Origin: Clostridia bacterium
GTDB lineage: Bacteria; Bacillota_A; Clostridia; Oscillospirales; CAG-272
Reading direction: 5' to 3'
Assembly (NCBI GenBank): GCA_017407885.1
Contig: JAFQVU010000088.1
Location: 1 to 6,530 of the forward strand
Length of the DNA: 6,530 bases
This document shows, one piece after another, positions 5,810 through 6,530 of the stretch. Below the pieces are notes generated by a model that saw only the letters and a list, made by a program, of their open reading frames with translations, ran no database searches and was not told the origin of the DNA. A program made the translations under genes and the position numbers. Positions within the stretch are counted from its first letter, which is position 1, and each line of letters opens with the position of its first letter.

Positions 5810-6091
5810 ATTTGTGAATTATTGTTTATTTATGGGTACGGTCGCTTTCTTGAAAGAAAGCGACACAAAGAACTTTATACGGCGCATACGCTCATAGAGT
5901 GTTTGGCTAAAGCTTCGAGTAGGACGCTCTCGGTAGTTGGGGCCCGCCTCACTCCGGCTCCTCCGCCTTCGCTCGGTATCCCAACGACCGGAACGGCTCA
6001 CTGCTTCTTTAACCATATTAATACTGTTTTACTGCAAAAAGCAACTAAACGCCCCCATTGTTGAAGAACGATCTACCTGCTAACTCGAAAT
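5810..6091. repeat. Non-genic interval with nested inverted repeats, possible dispersed element
   Basis: No convincing gene was found between trmO and the HAD gene. Besides the 5841-5864 repeat, CGGTAGTTGGG (5931-5941) and CCCAACGACCG (5980-5990) can pair at 10 of 11 positions. GGCTAAAG (5914-5921) is nearly complementary to CTTTAACC further out (6010-6017), so the pairing is nested. The loop at 5942-5979 is GC-rich and pyrimidine-rich on the plus strand, in contrast to AT-rich flanks. A minus-strand frame of 65 codons (6016-5819) spans the whole structure, with Arg-rich residues and an end reading FFVSLSFKKATV. It has no Shine-Dalgarno. My recollection is that similar short stretches recur in clostridial genomes; this was not checked. 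It may be a MITE-like or REP-like repeat or a structured RNA. Confidence 0.45.
5841..5864. repeat. Perfect 11-bp inverted repeat
   Basis: GTCGCTTTCTT (5841-5851) and AAGAAAGCGAC (5854-5864) are perfect complements separated by 2 nt. No T-run flanks it on either strand, so it is not an intrinsic terminator. It lies at one end of a non-genic stretch that looks like a small repeat element. Confidence 0.85.
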
Positions 6092-6530
6092 TCATATAAT
6101 CCCCAAATTTACAAATGCATTATAGATTCCGTCACGGTCGATGGAATCTGTAATCACATCGGCGGCGGCTTTGATCTCGTCCGAGGCATTCCCCATCGCA
6201 ACTCCAATGCCTGCCGCACGGATTATAGTAATATCGTTGCCGGCATCACCTATTGCAACGGTGTCGCGTATGTCTGCGCCGACTCGGTTTATCAGCTCCG
6301 CCATACCGTGAGCTTTATTCACCTCGGCAAGGTTGACCTCACCACAGGTAAGCGGCATATCCTTAAAGCTGAACGGATCTATATTGTAAGCAGGACCAAG
6401 AAGTGTCCTCATACGGTCAAGCTCAAATTTTGAATCATAGTATATGACCTTTTCAACATTGTCAAGCGAGTTCATATCCGCAATTTCCACATCGCCCATC
6501 AGCGATGCAACTGATTCGGCGGCGATATCC
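6092..6530 (-). CDS. Cof-type HAD-IIB family phosphatase, C-terminal part
   Basis: The frame is open to the window edge, so the N-terminus (with the nucleophile aspartate motif) lies outside and only 145 residues are visible. Numbering from the visible Met at 6499, the motif III lysine is in EVNKAHGMAEL. Motif IV is AIGDAGNDITIIRAAGIGVAMGNA, split here as AIGDAGND then ITIIRAAG, with the two acidic/amide residues that bind Mg. The ending DGIYNAFVNLGII is typical of the family. Such enzymes are cytoplasmic Mg-dependent phosphatases acting on sugar phosphates or flavin/PLP precursors; the substrate cannot be told from the C-terminus. The Met at 6499 is unlikely to be the true start because the upstream codons continue in frame and the core fold would be incomplete. 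No clear terminator was seen after the stop. Confidence 0.9.
   Translation of the reverse strand, partial: DIAAESVASLMGDVEIADMNSLDNVEKVIYYDSKFELDRMRTLLGPAYNIDPFSFKDMPLTCGEVNLAEVNKAHGMAELINRVGADIRDTVAIGDAGNDITIIRAAGIGVAMGNASDEIKAAADVITDSIDRDGIYNAFVNLGII

Noticed and set aside
5841..5864. Inverted repeat as an intrinsic terminator for the HAD gene or trmO
   Set aside because: No T-run follows the stem on either strand.
5819..6016. 65-codon minus-strand ORF as a protein-coding gene
   Set aside because: No Shine-Dalgarno before its ATG, Arg-rich low-complexity composition, and the frame crosses strong inverted repeats; better explained as part of a repeat element.
6092..6499. HAD protein starting at the Met at 6499
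   Set aside because: The frame continues without a stop to the window edge, and a 135-residue protein would lack the catalytic N-terminal motif.
1..6530. CRISPR array, tRNA or rRNA genes, or an insertion sequence
   Set aside because: No regularly spaced direct repeats, no tRNA cloverleaf or rRNA sequence, and no transposase frame were seen.

Overview
The window looks like chromosomal DNA of a Gram-positive, low-to-medium-GC anaerobe, most likely a gut-type clostridial member of the Bacillota. The basis is two T-box leaders, GGAGG-type ribosome binding sites, consensus TTGACA-17-TATAAT promoters, U-tract terminators, and protein families typical of Clostridia. The species cannot be named from the sequence.

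Layout. Positions 1-152 are the 3' part of a T-box leader (T-box sequence, antiterminator and terminator) reading into trpB at 215-1582 (+), a tryptophan synthase beta chain of the TrpB2 type without a neighbouring trpA. A bidirectional terminator at 1595-1630 separates it from a convergent gene at 1634-3925 (-). That gene encodes a 763-residue fusion of an XRE-type helix-turn-helix, a cupin and a full acyl-CoA synthetase (AMP-forming). The fusion gene has a second, complete T-box leader at about 4281-4001 (-) behind a consensus promoter. A divergent promoter drives a flavin-reductase-like split-barrel protein (4439-5092, +), and a symmetric dyad lies between the two promoters. The flavin reductase gene overlaps trmO (5086-5760, -) tail to tail by 7 bp. 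The clearest plus-strand terminator after it lies beyond trmO, so its mRNA may run antisense to trmO. Positions 5810-6091 have no convincing gene but hold two sizeable inverted repeats, probably a dispersed element. The window ends inside a Cof-type HAD phosphatase (6092-6530, -, N-terminus missing).

How they may work together (inference). Two convergent units are each gated by uncharged tRNA. TrpB2 would make tryptophan from indole, or from another source, plus serine. The ligase would activate a carboxylic acid to its CoA ester. In anaerobes such CoA esters can be reductively carboxylated by 2-oxoacid:ferredoxin oxidoreductases to amino acid precursors, so T-box control of a ligase suggests salvage of branched-chain or aryl acids on amino acid starvation. 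The ligase protein also carries its own DNA-binding and cupin domains, and operator-like repeats lie at its promoter. This suggests a second, self-regulating layer. That double control is the most interesting feature of the window.
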